A stretch of 64,000 bases of DNA from Pseudomonas caspiana (GTDB lineage Bacteria; Pseudomonadota; Gammaproteobacteria; Pseudomonadales; Pseudomonadaceae): positions 91,367-155,366 of the forward strand of contig NZ_LOHF01000001.1 of NCBI RefSeq assembly GCF_002158995.1, given 5' to 3'. Below the pieces are notes generated by a model that saw only the letters and a program-made list of their open reading frames with translations, did no database searches and was not told the origin of the DNA. This document shows, in pieces, positions 56,053 to 64,000 of the stretch (its first letter is position 1; each line of letters begins with the position of its first letter). The position numbers and the translations under genes were made by a program.

Positions 56053-58062
56053 ATGTACAACAACATTTCCGAAATCGTTCACGATCAGACCTTTCTCAAA
56101 GTAGCGGGGATCGGGCCTGAGTTCTTTCTAAAGCTGGAGTCGCTGAATCCCGCAGGCTCGATCAAGCTCAAGACAGCCGTCGGCCTGGTCGATGATTTGC
56201 AGAGTCGGGGCCAGATCAACGCGGACACCGTGCTGATCGAATCCTCGTCGGGCAATCTGGGTGTGGCGCTGGCGATGATCTGTGCCGAACGCGGCATCAG
56301 GTTCACTTGCGTGGTTGATCCGAACAGCTCCAATCACAACATCCGCCTGATGCAGACCTATGGCGCCGAGGTTATCCAGGTCAATGAGCTGGACGCCAAC
56401 GGTGGGTATCTCGGTACGCGCATCGCGCTGATCCGCCAGAAAGTCGCTGATGACCCGCGCTTCGTGTGGCTCAACCAATACGAAAACGCTGCCAACCCGC
56501 GCGCTCATGCCCGGACCACCGCGCAGTCCATCGGTCGGCACTTTGGCCACGTGGATTACCTGTTTGTCGGCGCGGGCACCACCGGCACGCTGATGGGCTG
56601 CGTACAGTATTTCCGCCGTCACCACCCGGCGACGACGATTGTGGCGGTGGACAGTGTGGGCTCTGTGACTTTTGATACGCCACCCGGCAAGCGCTTCATT
56701 CCGGGGCTGGGCACCAGCCAGCGGCCGCCGATTTTCAACGCCGAGGGTATTCATTATCTGGAAATGGTCCCGGAGGAGCGGACCATTGCCATGTGCCGTT
56801 TGCTGGCGCGCAACAAAGGTCTGCTGGTGGGCGGTTCCACCGCGACGGTCATCGCCGCGGTGCATGCCTGGCGCGAGCGCATTGAACCGGGTTCGGTGGT
56901 CGTCGCGCTCTCGCCGGATTGGGGCGAGCGCTATCTCGACACCCTTTACGATGATCACTGGGTCGAGCAGCGGTTTGGCCGTCAGGTGTTGCAGATGACT
57001 CTGGATGACATGCCTGTCGAGCCATCGCGGACCACTGATTTGCACAGTGCCCGCCTGAAGCAATCGGCCTTTCATGTGGTCGATGGCAAGACTGTCGCGC
57101 GAATACTCGCCGAGGATCCAGTGGCCTGCATCGATGATGTTCAGCAGGCCTATCTGGAGCATCATGCCGGGCGCAGCATCAACCCCGATAGTTACTTCCT
57201 GCGCTTCCCGCAGGCTCCGGCCAATCGCATTATTGCGCTGCCTGCCAGTCTGTCCGGCGAGCAATCGGTCAGTGGCATCAAGTGGATCTCCAGTTTCCCC
57301 GGCAACATCGAGTCGGGCCTGCAACGCGCCTCGGCGGTGCTGATCCTCAACGACGCGCGCAGCGGTTATGCCTATGCCTGCCTGGAAGCATCGCGGATCA
57401 GCGCCATGCGCACTGCGGCGTCAGCGGTGCTGGCGGCGCGCTGGCTTAACCGGCAGCAACGCAAGGTGGGACGCTTGTCAGTGGTGGGTGCCGGGTTCAT
57501 TGCCCGGACCATCCTCGATATGTTTGTCAGTGACGGCTGGCAGATCGACGCGCTGGAGGTGTTCGATCTGCACAGCGATTCAGCCGCCGCACTCATTGGT
57601 CACGCGACTGTGCAACACCAACTGGCGTGTCAGGCAGTTGACCTCGATAGGGCATTGCAGGCCGATGTCGTGGTGTTCGCCACCACGGCGCCGAGCCCGT
57701 ATGTCATTGAACAGCGCTTCCGGCCAGAGCAGATCCTGCTGAATATTTCCCTGCGCGATTTGGGGCCGGAGATCATCGCGCAGGCCAATAACATCCTTGA
57801 TGATGTCGAGCATTGCCTCAAAGCCCAGACCTCGCCGGACCTGGCCGTACAGCATTATCAGCATCGCGGGTTCATCACCGGCACCCTGGCGCAACTGATG
57901 CTGGGCGAGGTGGAAGTCAGCCCTGATCGGCCGACGATTTTCTCGCCGTTCGGTTTGGGCGTGCTTGATCTGGCGGTGGGCAAGCGGGTTTATGACTACG
58001 CAGTGGAACAGGGCGCGACGTTGCCAGTTCCGGAATTTTTCTTTGAATCGAAGCGCTGGTGA
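56053..58062 (+). CDS. Fused SbnA-SbnB 2,3-diaminopropionate synthase
   Basis: 669 aa. Residues 1-325 match SbnA (PLP Lys38 in NPAGSIKLK, ESSSGNLGVALAMICAERG, CVVDPNSSNHNIRLMQTYGAEV, NQYENAANPRAH, GTTGTLMG). Residues about 335-669 match SbnB (RIIALPASLSGEQSVSGIKWISSFPGN, GYAYACLEASRISAMRTAASAVLAARWL, NAD motif VVGAGFIARTIL). In staphyloferrin B synthesis, separate SbnA and SbnB convert O-phosphoserine and glutamate to L-Dap plus alpha-ketoglutarate and ammonia. Fusion into one chain is unusual. ATG 56053 or GTG 56044 starts; follows the N-hydroxylase closely and overlaps the next gene. Confidence 0.85.
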   Translation: MYNNISEIVHDQTFLKVAGIGPEFFLKLESLNPAGSIKLKTAVGLVDDLQSRGQINADTVLIESSSGNLGVALAMICAERGIRFTCVVDPNSSNHNIRLMQTYGAEVIQVNELDANGGYLGTRIALIRQKVADDPRFVWLNQYENAANPRAHARTTAQSIGRHFGHVDYLFVGAGTTGTLMGCVQYFRRHHPATTIVAVDSVGSVTFDTPPGKRFIPGLGTSQRPPIFNAEGIHYLEMVPEERTIAMCRLLARNKGLLVGGSTATVIAAVHAWRERIEPGSVVVALSPDWGERYLDTLYDDHWVEQRFGRQVLQMTLDDMPVEPSRTTDLHSARLKQSAFHVVDGKTVARILAEDPVACIDDVQQAYLEHHAGRSINPDSYFLRFPQAPANRIIALPASLSGEQSVSGIKWISSFPGNIESGLQRASAVLILNDARSGYAYACLEASRISAMRTAASAVLAARWLNRQQRKVGRLSVVGAGFIARTILDMFVSDGWQIDALEVFDLHSDSAAALIGHATVQHQLACQAVDLDRALQADVVVFATTAPSPYVIEQRFRPEQILLNISLRDLGPEIIAQANNILDDVEHCLKAQTSPDLAVQHYQHRGFITGTLAQLMLGEVEVSPDRPTIFSPFGLGVLDLAVGKRVYDYAVEQGATLPVPEFFFESKRW

Positions 58063-59816
58063 TGCCCATGCCAACGTTTTTTGACGCCCAACGCATTGTC
58101 ATCATAGGCATGGGTTCTCGCGGCCTCAGCGTGCTGGAACAACTGATCGGCGCGGCCCGACGGGATTCGCACAGGCCGCTGGTGATCGACCTGTTCGACC
58201 CACAACTGCCAGGCAGTGGTCTGCACTCACCCGAGCAACCGGACTACTTGATGCTCAACACCATGGCGGGCCAGTTGTCCGGCTTTTCTTCGGCTTATCC
58301 GGCGTGGCAGCCGGATGAAACGCCGGGGCTGACCTTCCTGCAGTGGTGTACCGCTGAGGGGCTACTTCTGAATGAGCGCGGTCATACCAGTGGCAGCGAA
58401 GCAGGGCGGCCTATCGAGTTTGCTGACTTCGTACCGCGCAAGCTGCTTGGCCGTTACCTGCGCGATTGCTATCGATATCTGCTGACGCTTTGCCCGCCCC
58501 AAGTGCAGGTCAACCATCGTCGGAACCTGATTATTGGCTGTCGCCCGAAATCTGGTAATCAAGGCTTTCACCTGCACACCGCTGAAGGGCTGGACGTTGA
58601 GGCTGACGCAGTGTTTCTGACCACCGGACACACGCCGCAACCAGAGGCAGATTGCGAAGGTAAACGCGTAGCGATCGAAGGCCTTGGTCTGAGCGCCATG
58701 GATCAGATCGCCCACCTGACTGAAGGCCGGGGTGGTCGCTTTGTCCGCGATGACAGCCAGGGTGGATGGCGTTATCTACCTTCGGGGCGTGAGCCGCAGA
58801 TTTATCTGTTTTCCCGCTCGGGCCTGCCGTTTCATTGTCGGCCGCATGGGACGCCAGCGTCTTCGGTGACGCAACGGTTGTTCTTCACCGCCCAGGTTAT
58901 TGTCGAGCTGCGCAAAAACAGCCCGGACGGGCGACTGGATTTCGCTCAGCAGGTTTTGCCGCTGATCGAGGACGAGATGCGCAATGCTTTCTACCTGGCG
59001 CAAGCGCGTCTGCAGCAGCCGGGCCGTCTGGAGTTTGTTCGCCACTCGCTGCAAAACGCGAAGACTGAACAAGCGCTGCGGAAGGTTTTTGCAGCATTGG
59101 CCGAAGAATTTGGCCCGTTCGAGCCGCAGGCCTATCTGAATATTCAGGGCTGGCGGGGCGATCCGCAACACTACTCCCAATGGTTTCGGCAGTGGGTCGC
59201 CCGCGATCTGACGCGCAGTTGTCTGGGTGTTGATGCGAGTCCACTCACGCAAGCGCTGGAGGTGTGGCGTGACTGCCGGGACCTGTTGCGATTAGTCGCC
59301 GATCACGACGGCCTCAATGATCGCTCGACCCTTGAGTTCTACGGCGCATGGGCAGGCCTTGGCAATCGTCTGGTCGGTGGGCCGCAGAAGGAGCGTTACG
59401 AGGATTTGCTGGCGCTGATGAATGCTGGCGTGGTCATGCCTGTAGCGCCTGATGGCATCCACGCGATTGAAATCGACAGCCTGATCAGTGCCCGCAACGC
59501 CCCCAGTGGCCTGGGCCAGAACCGTTTGCTTTTGATCGATGACTTGCTTGGGCAAGGCCTGATCAAAACAGCGCATCCATACCCGGCTGACGGCATCGCG
59601 GTTGATGCCCAAAGCCGGGCGCTACGTCGCGATGGTTCTGCCCATGAGCGCCTTTGGGTGCTTGGGCCCGGCGTCGAAGGCAGCACGTTTTACAACCATT
59701 ACGTGCCAACGCCGGATCCTGCCTGCAAAGCACCGTTGCAGGCGCGAACTGCGGTGCGGGCCTGCCTCGCGGCGCTGCATGTCGAGGTCGAGGTCGAGAG
59801 TCTGGCGGTTAATTAA
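58062..59816 (+). CDS. FAD/NAD(P)-binding protein (NAD_binding_9 type), pathway role unknown
   Basis: 584 aa. N-terminal dinucleotide site VIIGMGSRGLSVLEQL, then PGSGLHSPEQPDYLMLNTMAGQLS, and a C-terminal LWVLGPGVEGSTFYNHYVPTP. This resembles the FAD-NAD(P)-binding proteins grouped as pfam13454, some of which oxidise amines or amino acids in natural product pathways. Start ATG 58062 overlaps the preceding stop (TGATG). Last enzyme of the tightly packed operon. Confidence 0.7.
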   Translation: MPMPTFFDAQRIVIIGMGSRGLSVLEQLIGAARRDSHRPLVIDLFDPQLPGSGLHSPEQPDYLMLNTMAGQLSGFSSAYPAWQPDETPGLTFLQWCTAEGLLLNERGHTSGSEAGRPIEFADFVPRKLLGRYLRDCYRYLLTLCPPQVQVNHRRNLIIGCRPKSGNQGFHLHTAEGLDVEADAVFLTTGHTPQPEADCEGKRVAIEGLGLSAMDQIAHLTEGRGGRFVRDDSQGGWRYLPSGREPQIYLFSRSGLPFHCRPHGTPASSVTQRLFFTAQVIVELRKNSPDGRLDFAQQVLPLIEDEMRNAFYLAQARLQQPGRLEFVRHSLQNAKTEQALRKVFAALAEEFGPFEPQAYLNIQGWRGDPQHYSQWFRQWVARDLTRSCLGVDASPLTQALEVWRDCRDLLRLVADHDGLNDRSTLEFYGAWAGLGNRLVGGPQKERYEDLLALMNAGVVMPVAPDGIHAIEIDSLISARNAPSGLGQNRLLLIDDLLGQGLIKTAHPYPADGIAVDAQSRALRRDGSAHERLWVLGPGVEGSTFYNHYVPTPDPACKAPLQARTAVRACLAALHVEVEVESLAVN

Positions 59817-59861
59817 CTCCCCCCATTCACTTTTATCAATTACTGAAGAAGGATTATCTCC

Positions 59862-60494
59862 ATGGTCGAGATCACTTTGCTGACCGCGCTCGCCGGCGCT
59901 TTTATCGTGCTGATCATCAGCCCCGGCCCGAATTTTCTGGTCATTACTCAACTGTCCATCAGCCAGTCTCGACAACAGGGAATCTGCGCGGGATTGGGCG
60001 TTGCATCGGGCAGCATCATCTGGGCATTGCTGGCCTGTACGGGGTTGGGTCTGATGTTTCAGCAGTTGCCTTGGGCGCAACCCGCGTTGCAGTTGCTGGG
60101 GGGCGCGTACCTGATCTGGCTGGGCAGCAAAAGCCTGTGCAATGCCGGGGCGCAACCCAAGCCGCGCAACATCGGCGAGCTGGGTATTGGCAGTCTGGGC
60201 CGGGCGTATCGGTTCGGTTTGCTCACCAACATGACCAATCCCAAGGCGCTGGCGTTCTACACCAGTGTGTTCACCACTGTTTCGACACCGGGCTTGCCGA
60301 TGTGGGTGCGTACCGCCGGGGTTTTGATCATTGCCGTGCTGGCCATCTCCTGGTTCGTATTGCTCGCCACGCTGTTTTCCATTCCCGCCGTGCAGGCGCG
60401 TTATCAGCGCATGAAAAAAGCCATCGACATTATTACCGGTGTGTTCATGGTCGCGTTTGGCCTGCGCTTGCTGATCGGGTTGTGGGCTTTCTGA
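59862..60494 (+). CDS. LysE/RhtB-family exporter
   Basis: 210 aa with six hydrophobic segments, starting MVEITLLTALAGAFIVLIISPGPNFLVI and carrying the family core GLGVASGSIIWALLACTGLG and GAYLIWLGSKSL. These proteins export amino acids and analogues; the product or a by-product of the cluster is a likely cargo. GAAGGAT precedes ATG 59862 by about 9 bases; 45 bases after the FAD protein. Confidence 0.86.
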   Translation: MVEITLLTALAGAFIVLIISPGPNFLVITQLSISQSRQQGICAGLGVASGSIIWALLACTGLGLMFQQLPWAQPALQLLGGAYLIWLGSKSLCNAGAQPKPRNIGELGIGSLGRAYRFGLLTNMTNPKALAFYTSVFTTVSTPGLPMWVRTAGVLIIAVLAISWFVLLATLFSIPAVQARYQRMKKAIDIITGVFMVAFGLRLLIGLWAF

Positions 60495-60541
60495 TCGTCT
60501 GATCCGGACAAGAGGCAGTTTTCCGGGTTGACCCAAATTCC

Positions 60542-60630
60542 GTAGGAGCTCACCGAGTTTACGAGGCCAGCGATGGCGGTGTGTCAGATAAAACGCTATC
60601 GCTGGCCCCGTAACCTCGGTGAGCTCCTAC
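60542..60630. repeat. Palindromic intergenic repeat (GTAGGAGC type)
   Basis: GTAGGAGCTCACCGAG (60542-60557) ... inverted CTCGGTGAGCTCCTAC (60615-60630), and inner arms CCAGCGAT/ATCGCTGG. Lies between the LysE gene and the alcohol dehydrogenase, which may mark the end of the biosynthetic operon. Confidence 0.8.
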
Positions 60631-60691
60631 AGGTCCCGTGTTTGCTGGGCGACTGGGGCAACTCTTATTGATTTGAACAAGGATGAACACC

Positions 60692-61846
60692 ATGCAAAGC
60701 AATGATTGGCACTACCCGACGTCGATCCGTGTGGGACCGGGGCGCGTTCGGGAATTGGCCCAGGCCTGCGAAGCCAGCGGTATCCGTCGACCACTGCTGG
60801 TGACTGACCGTTTCCTCGGCGGGACCGACATGATTCAGCGTGCGCTGGCGGACTGCCGTAAAGCGCTTGGGCTCTGCGGTCTGTTCGATCAGGTCAAAGG
60901 CAACCCGACCGGGACCAACGTCGCCGAGGGTCTGCAAGCCTACAAAGCGGGCGCCCATGATGGGGTGATTGCCTTTGGTGGCGGCTCGGCGCTGGATGCC
61001 GCCAAGGCCATCGCGTTGATGTCCGGTCAGACTCGGCCGTTGTGGGACTTTGAAGACATCGGTGAAAACCATAAGCGCGCTGACCCTGACGGCATTGCCC
61101 CGATTATCGCGTTGCCCACCACGGCCGGGACTGGCTCGGAAGTCGGTCGGGCTTCAGTGATCACTGACGAACAGGCACGGGTCAAACGCACGATTCTGCA
61201 TATCCGGATGATGCCGCGCGTAGCTATTCTGGATGCCAACCTGACACTGGATTTGCCCGCCGACCTCACCGCCGCAACCGGCGTCGATGCCTTGACCCAC
61301 TGCATGGAAGCGTACTGCTCGCCGGTGTATCACCCCATGGCGGAAGCCGTTGCGGTAAAGGGCATGCAGATGATCAAGCAGTTCCTGCCCCGGGCGGTCG
61401 CAGATGGCAGCGATCTTCAGGCCCGACAGGAAATGCTCGTGGCTTCCAGCCTCGGCGCAGCGGCCTTTCAGCGTGGGCTGGGGGGGGTGCATGCGATTGC
61501 TCAGACGCTGGGCGCTCTGTATGACCATCACCACGGGTTGCTCAACGCAATCCTGCTGCCCTATGTGTTGCAGGCGAATCAATCGGCGTTGGGGCCACAA
61601 ATGGATGCATTGGCCGTGGCGCTGGGTTTGACCCGGCCGGGGTTCAACGGAGTGATGGAGTGGTTGTTGACGCTGCGTGAGCACATCGGTATTCCCCATA
61701 CGCTTGGCGCCTTGGGTATCGACGAGCGCGACGCCGGGCTGGTGGGGCAGATGGCGTTTGCCGATGGCTGCTCGCACACCAATCCGATTCGCCATTCGGC
61801 TGAGATGTACACGCAGATCTTCTGCAATGCGGTGCGAGGCCGGTGA
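60692..61846 (+). CDS. Iron-containing alcohol dehydrogenase
   Basis: 384 aa: FGGGSALDAAKAIALM, ALPTTAGTGSEVGRASV, metal ligands in GVDALTHCMEAY and GGVHAIAQTLGALYDHHHGLLNAILLP. Group III NAD-dependent dehydrogenase for primary or secondary alcohols. ATG 60692 has AAGGA eight bases upstream; ATG 60683 is too close to it. It overlaps the serine hydrolase gene (GTGA). Possibly an accessory of the neighbouring cluster or a separate unit. Confidence 0.85.
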   Translation: MQSNDWHYPTSIRVGPGRVRELAQACEASGIRRPLLVTDRFLGGTDMIQRALADCRKALGLCGLFDQVKGNPTGTNVAEGLQAYKAGAHDGVIAFGGGSALDAAKAIALMSGQTRPLWDFEDIGENHKRADPDGIAPIIALPTTAGTGSEVGRASVITDEQARVKRTILHIRMMPRVAILDANLTLDLPADLTAATGVDALTHCMEAYCSPVYHPMAEAVAVKGMQMIKQFLPRAVADGSDLQARQEMLVASSLGAAAFQRGLGGVHAIAQTLGALYDHHHGLLNAILLPYVLQANQSALGPQMDALAVALGLTRPGFNGVMEWLLTLREHIGIPHTLGALGIDERDAGLVGQMAFADGCSHTNPIRHSAEMYTQIFCNAVRGR

Positions 61847-62985
61847 TTGTCGATGCAGCGACCATCAAGCGCATCGACGAGGTCTGGCATGGCGTCGTTG
61901 ATCAAGGCCGGATTGTCGGTGGCGTGGTGCTGCTGGCTCAGGCGGGTGAACTTCGTTACGCCTGCGCTCGGGGTTGGGCGGATCGCGAGGCGCAGAAGCC
62001 CATTACCCGGCATCAACGTTTCCGGCTGGCGTCACTGACCAAGCTGATCACTTCGGTCTGCGTTCTGCGTTTGCAGGAACATGGCGTGTTACGTATCGAT
62101 GATGCGCTGACCCGCTGGTTGCCGGACTTCACGCCGAAACTGGCGGACGGCTCAGTGCCGATTATCACGTTGCGCCATCTGCTGTCCCACACGTCGGGGC
62201 TGGCCTATGGTTTTGAATTACCCCCCGGTAACCCATATGAACAGGCCGGAGTCAGCGACGGGCTGGACCTGGTTGCCTTTGATCAAGCTGAAAACCTGTG
62301 GCGGCTGGCGAGCGTCCCGTTGCTGTTCAGACCGGGCAGCGCGTGGCGGTATTCACTCGCCACCGACGTGCTGGGTGTGGTGATTCAGCGTGCGACAGGT
62401 ATGACATTGCCTGAGGCCATCAGGCATTGGGTTACCGGGCCGCTGGGAATGAGCGCTACCGGATTTCACGAGGGTGATCCGCAATCCCTGGCATGTGCTT
62501 ACAAGGATGACGCCCATTGGCCGGTGTTGATCAATTGCGCTGATGAGCTGCATCTGGACACCGGCAGGGCCAGCGTTTCAGCCTGTCGCAGCAGTGATCC
62601 ACACGGCTGGTCTTCGGCCGGGGCCGGGATGGTCGGCAACGCCGACGACTATCTACGTTTACTGGAGTGCCTGCGACTAGGAGGTGCGCCATTATTGACC
62701 GAGGCTGCCACATCCAGCCTGTTAAGCAATGCGATCGGCGAGGTACAGATCGAGGGCAGGGGGCCGGGCTGGAAATTTGGCCTCGGCCCCATGCTGCTGA
62801 CCGATCCGCTTCAGGCCCGGCAGTTACAAGGACCGGGAAGCTGGTCGTGGTGCGGGATTTACGGCTGCCATTATTGGGTGGACCCGCAAGCCGAAATCAG
62901 TCTGGTGGCGATGACCAACACTGCGGTGGCGGGCGCCTGGGGGGAATTTCCTGACGCCCTGATCGAAGCGATTTATTCGCCGTGA
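61843..62985 (+). CDS. Beta-lactamase-fold serine hydrolase
   Basis: 380 aa, EstB/class C beta-lactamase fold: SxxK in RLASLTKLITSVC (near residue 63), LRHLLSHTSGLAYG, Tyr motif WRYSLATDVLGVVI, and WCGIYGCHYWVDP in place of KTG. No signal peptide, so cytoplasmic esterase or amidase rather than antibiotic resistance. GTG start overlaps the dehydrogenase stop. Confidence 0.8.
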   Translation: MIVDAATIKRIDEVWHGVVDQGRIVGGVVLLAQAGELRYACARGWADREAQKPITRHQRFRLASLTKLITSVCVLRLQEHGVLRIDDALTRWLPDFTPKLADGSVPIITLRHLLSHTSGLAYGFELPPGNPYEQAGVSDGLDLVAFDQAENLWRLASVPLLFRPGSAWRYSLATDVLGVVIQRATGMTLPEAIRHWVTGPLGMSATGFHEGDPQSLACAYKDDAHWPVLINCADELHLDTGRASVSACRSSDPHGWSSAGAGMVGNADDYLRLLECLRLGGAPLLTEAATSSLLSNAIGEVQIEGRGPGWKFGLGPMLLTDPLQARQLQGPGSWSWCGIYGCHYWVDPQAEISLVAMTNTAVAGAWGEFPDALIEAIYSP

Positions 62986-62989
62986 GCCA

Positions 62990-63943
62990 TCAAGCCCGGG
63001 TGAACTGCTTGCGGTAGCTGCTGGGGCTGACGCCAACGATGTTGCGGAAGTGGCGACGGAACGACTCCTCGGAGCCGAACCCTGCGACATCGACGACTTC
63101 GGTCAGGCGCATGTTCGAGGACTCGAGCAACTCCTTCGCGTAGGCAATGCGTTCACCCAGCAGCCAGTCGTTGGGGGTCAGGCCGGTGCTTTCCATGAAA
63201 CTGCGGTGCAGCGTTCGGGTGCTGACGGCTGCGTGATCCGCCATGTCCTTGATGCTGTGCTGGCGTTGCAGGTCGCTGCGGATCCAGTCCATCAACTTCG
63301 AGATTGGTCCTTCGCTGGCAGACACCAGCTGGCGCGAGGCGTATTGCGACTGACCGCCTTCACGATGGGGCGGGATGACCATGCGTTGCGCGACCATGTT
63401 CGCCACTTTTGCGCCGTGATCGTTACGCACCAGATGCAACATCATGTCCAGTCCCGCCGCAGAACCGGCAGCGGTAACGATCTGGCCCTGATCGACATAC
63501 AGCTCGTTTGGCTGGATGGTCAGTTCCGGATACATGCTCGCCAGCAAATCGGTGTAGCGCCAATGCGTCGTGACGCGTTTGCCTTCGAGCAATCCCGCTG
63601 CAGCCAGGACAAATGCACCGGTACAGATCGAGCAGATCCGTGCGCCACGGGCATGCGCTGCCTGCAACTGGGCAATCAGCTTGGGAGGGACCTCGGATTC
63701 GACGCCGCGCCAGCCGGGCACGATGATGGTATCGGCGTTCTCCAGCAACACTTCGCCCGGTGTGGGCACGATGGTAATACCGCCTGCGGCCGTGATCTGG
63801 CCTTCATCCACCGGGAACGTAGCGAACTCATACCAGGTGACACCCAGTTCGGGTCTTTTCAAGGCGAATACTTCAACCGTGCACCCAAACTCAAAGGTGC
63901 ACAGCTGGTTATAGATGAGGGCAACGACGAGATGATTTTTCAT
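62990..63943 (-). CDS. ftrA: FtrA-type transcriptional regulator (DJ-1/PfpI + AraC HTH)
   Basis: 317 aa. N-terminal DJ-1/PfpI-like domain (VVALIYNQLCTFEFGCTVEVFALKRPELGVTWYEF; nucleophile-elbow region RICSICTGAFVLAAAGLLEGKRVTTHW) and C-terminal AraC double HTH (MADHAAVSTRTLHRSFMESTGLTPNDWLLGERI, VDVAGFGSEESFRRHFRNIVGVSPSSYRKQF). Convergent with the hydrolase gene (4 bases apart). Ligand unknown. The final 57 bases of the window are its upstream region. Confidence 0.84.
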   Translation of the reverse strand: MKNHLVVALIYNQLCTFEFGCTVEVFALKRPELGVTWYEFATFPVDEGQITAAGGITIVPTPGEVLLENADTIIVPGWRGVESEVPPKLIAQLQAAHARGARICSICTGAFVLAAAGLLEGKRVTTHWRYTDLLASMYPELTIQPNELYVDQGQIVTAAGSAAGLDMMLHLVRNDHGAKVANMVAQRMVIPPHREGGQSQYASRQLVSASEGPISKLMDWIRSDLQRQHSIKDMADHAAVSTRTLHRSFMESTGLTPNDWLLGERIAYAKELLESSNMRLTEVVDVAGFGSEESFRRHFRNIVGVSPSSYRKQFTRA

Positions 63944-64000
63944 GGCACGATGTTACCGGATATTGGCATTTCCGCCAGTAGTGCGGTGCAAATGTACTGG

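Noticed and set aside
61843..62985. Antibiotic-resistance beta-lactamase
   Set aside because: No signal peptide and the KTG motif is replaced; better read as an EstB-type esterase or amidase.

Overview
The window is a piece of a Pseudomonas chromosome, most likely from the fluorescens/syringae lineage. The evidence is the gacA-uvrC-pgsA-tRNA block, the hbcR/permease/bdhA locus, Pseudomonas-type small secreted families (DUF2388, DUF2790, DUF1652), an OprD-family porin, yejABEF, and many copies of two palindromic intergenic repeats. Nothing here fixes the species.

Layout. 1-3000: IclR regulator, PLP-dependent amino acid deaminase and 2-keto-3-deoxygluconate kinase. 3163-7997: a parvulin, then an Hsp70 operon (HscC, J-domain membrane protein, DUF3829-like protein). 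8182-9354: an orphan PilT/PilU ATPase followed by repeats. 9727-13776 (minus): 3-hydroxybutyrate dehydrogenase, GntP-type permease and the sigma-54 activator HbcR, with a matching -24/-12 promoter. 13832-19378 (minus): yejFEBA oligopeptide importer. 19824-21777 (minus): a second parvulin and a DAHP synthase preceded by an apparent attenuator with an aromatic-codon leader peptide. 22008-22702: two divergent small HTH regulators around a 10-bp phased repeat array. 22887-26208: gacA, uvrC, pgsA, tRNA-Gly and tRNA-Cys.

26250-34870 is an accessory stretch between tRNA-Cys and an inverted tRNA-Leu. It is filled with small lipoproteins, exported proteins and membrane proteins, including a frameshifted lipoprotein gene. 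35119-39712 carries a short UvrA paralog, an XRE regulator and a topoisomerase IB. 39781-42397 is modABC behind a perfect ModE-type palindrome. 42424-45281 holds a nitronate monooxygenase-like enzyme and a TetR regulator plus YhdH/AcuI reductase sharing identical operator-like sites. 45418-50425 holds ada, copCD, a Fur-box-controlled sRNA candidate, an OprD porin and a DUF2790 protein.

The most unusual part is 50705-60494, a tightly packed, overlapping plus-strand operon: cupin, methionyl-tRNA-synthetase-like enzyme, DAO-type FAD oxidoreductase, leaderless periplasmic-binding-like protein, SidA/PvdA-type amine N-hydroxylase, a fused SbnA-SbnB (2,3-diaminopropionate synthase), an FAD/NAD(P)-binding protein and a LysE exporter. 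Cupin + MetRS-like + N-hydroxylase + FAD amino acid oxidase is the known signature of bacterial hydrazine (N-N bond) synthesis in s56-p1, triacsin and formycin-type pathways. Here the cupin and the MetRS-like enzyme are separate proteins, and a dedicated diaminopropionate synthase replaces the usual lysine/ornithine supply. I infer a carrier-protein-free pathway to an N-N bonded diaminopropionate-derived metabolite. An iron alcohol dehydrogenase, a serine hydrolase and an FtrA-type regulator follow and may or may not belong to it.
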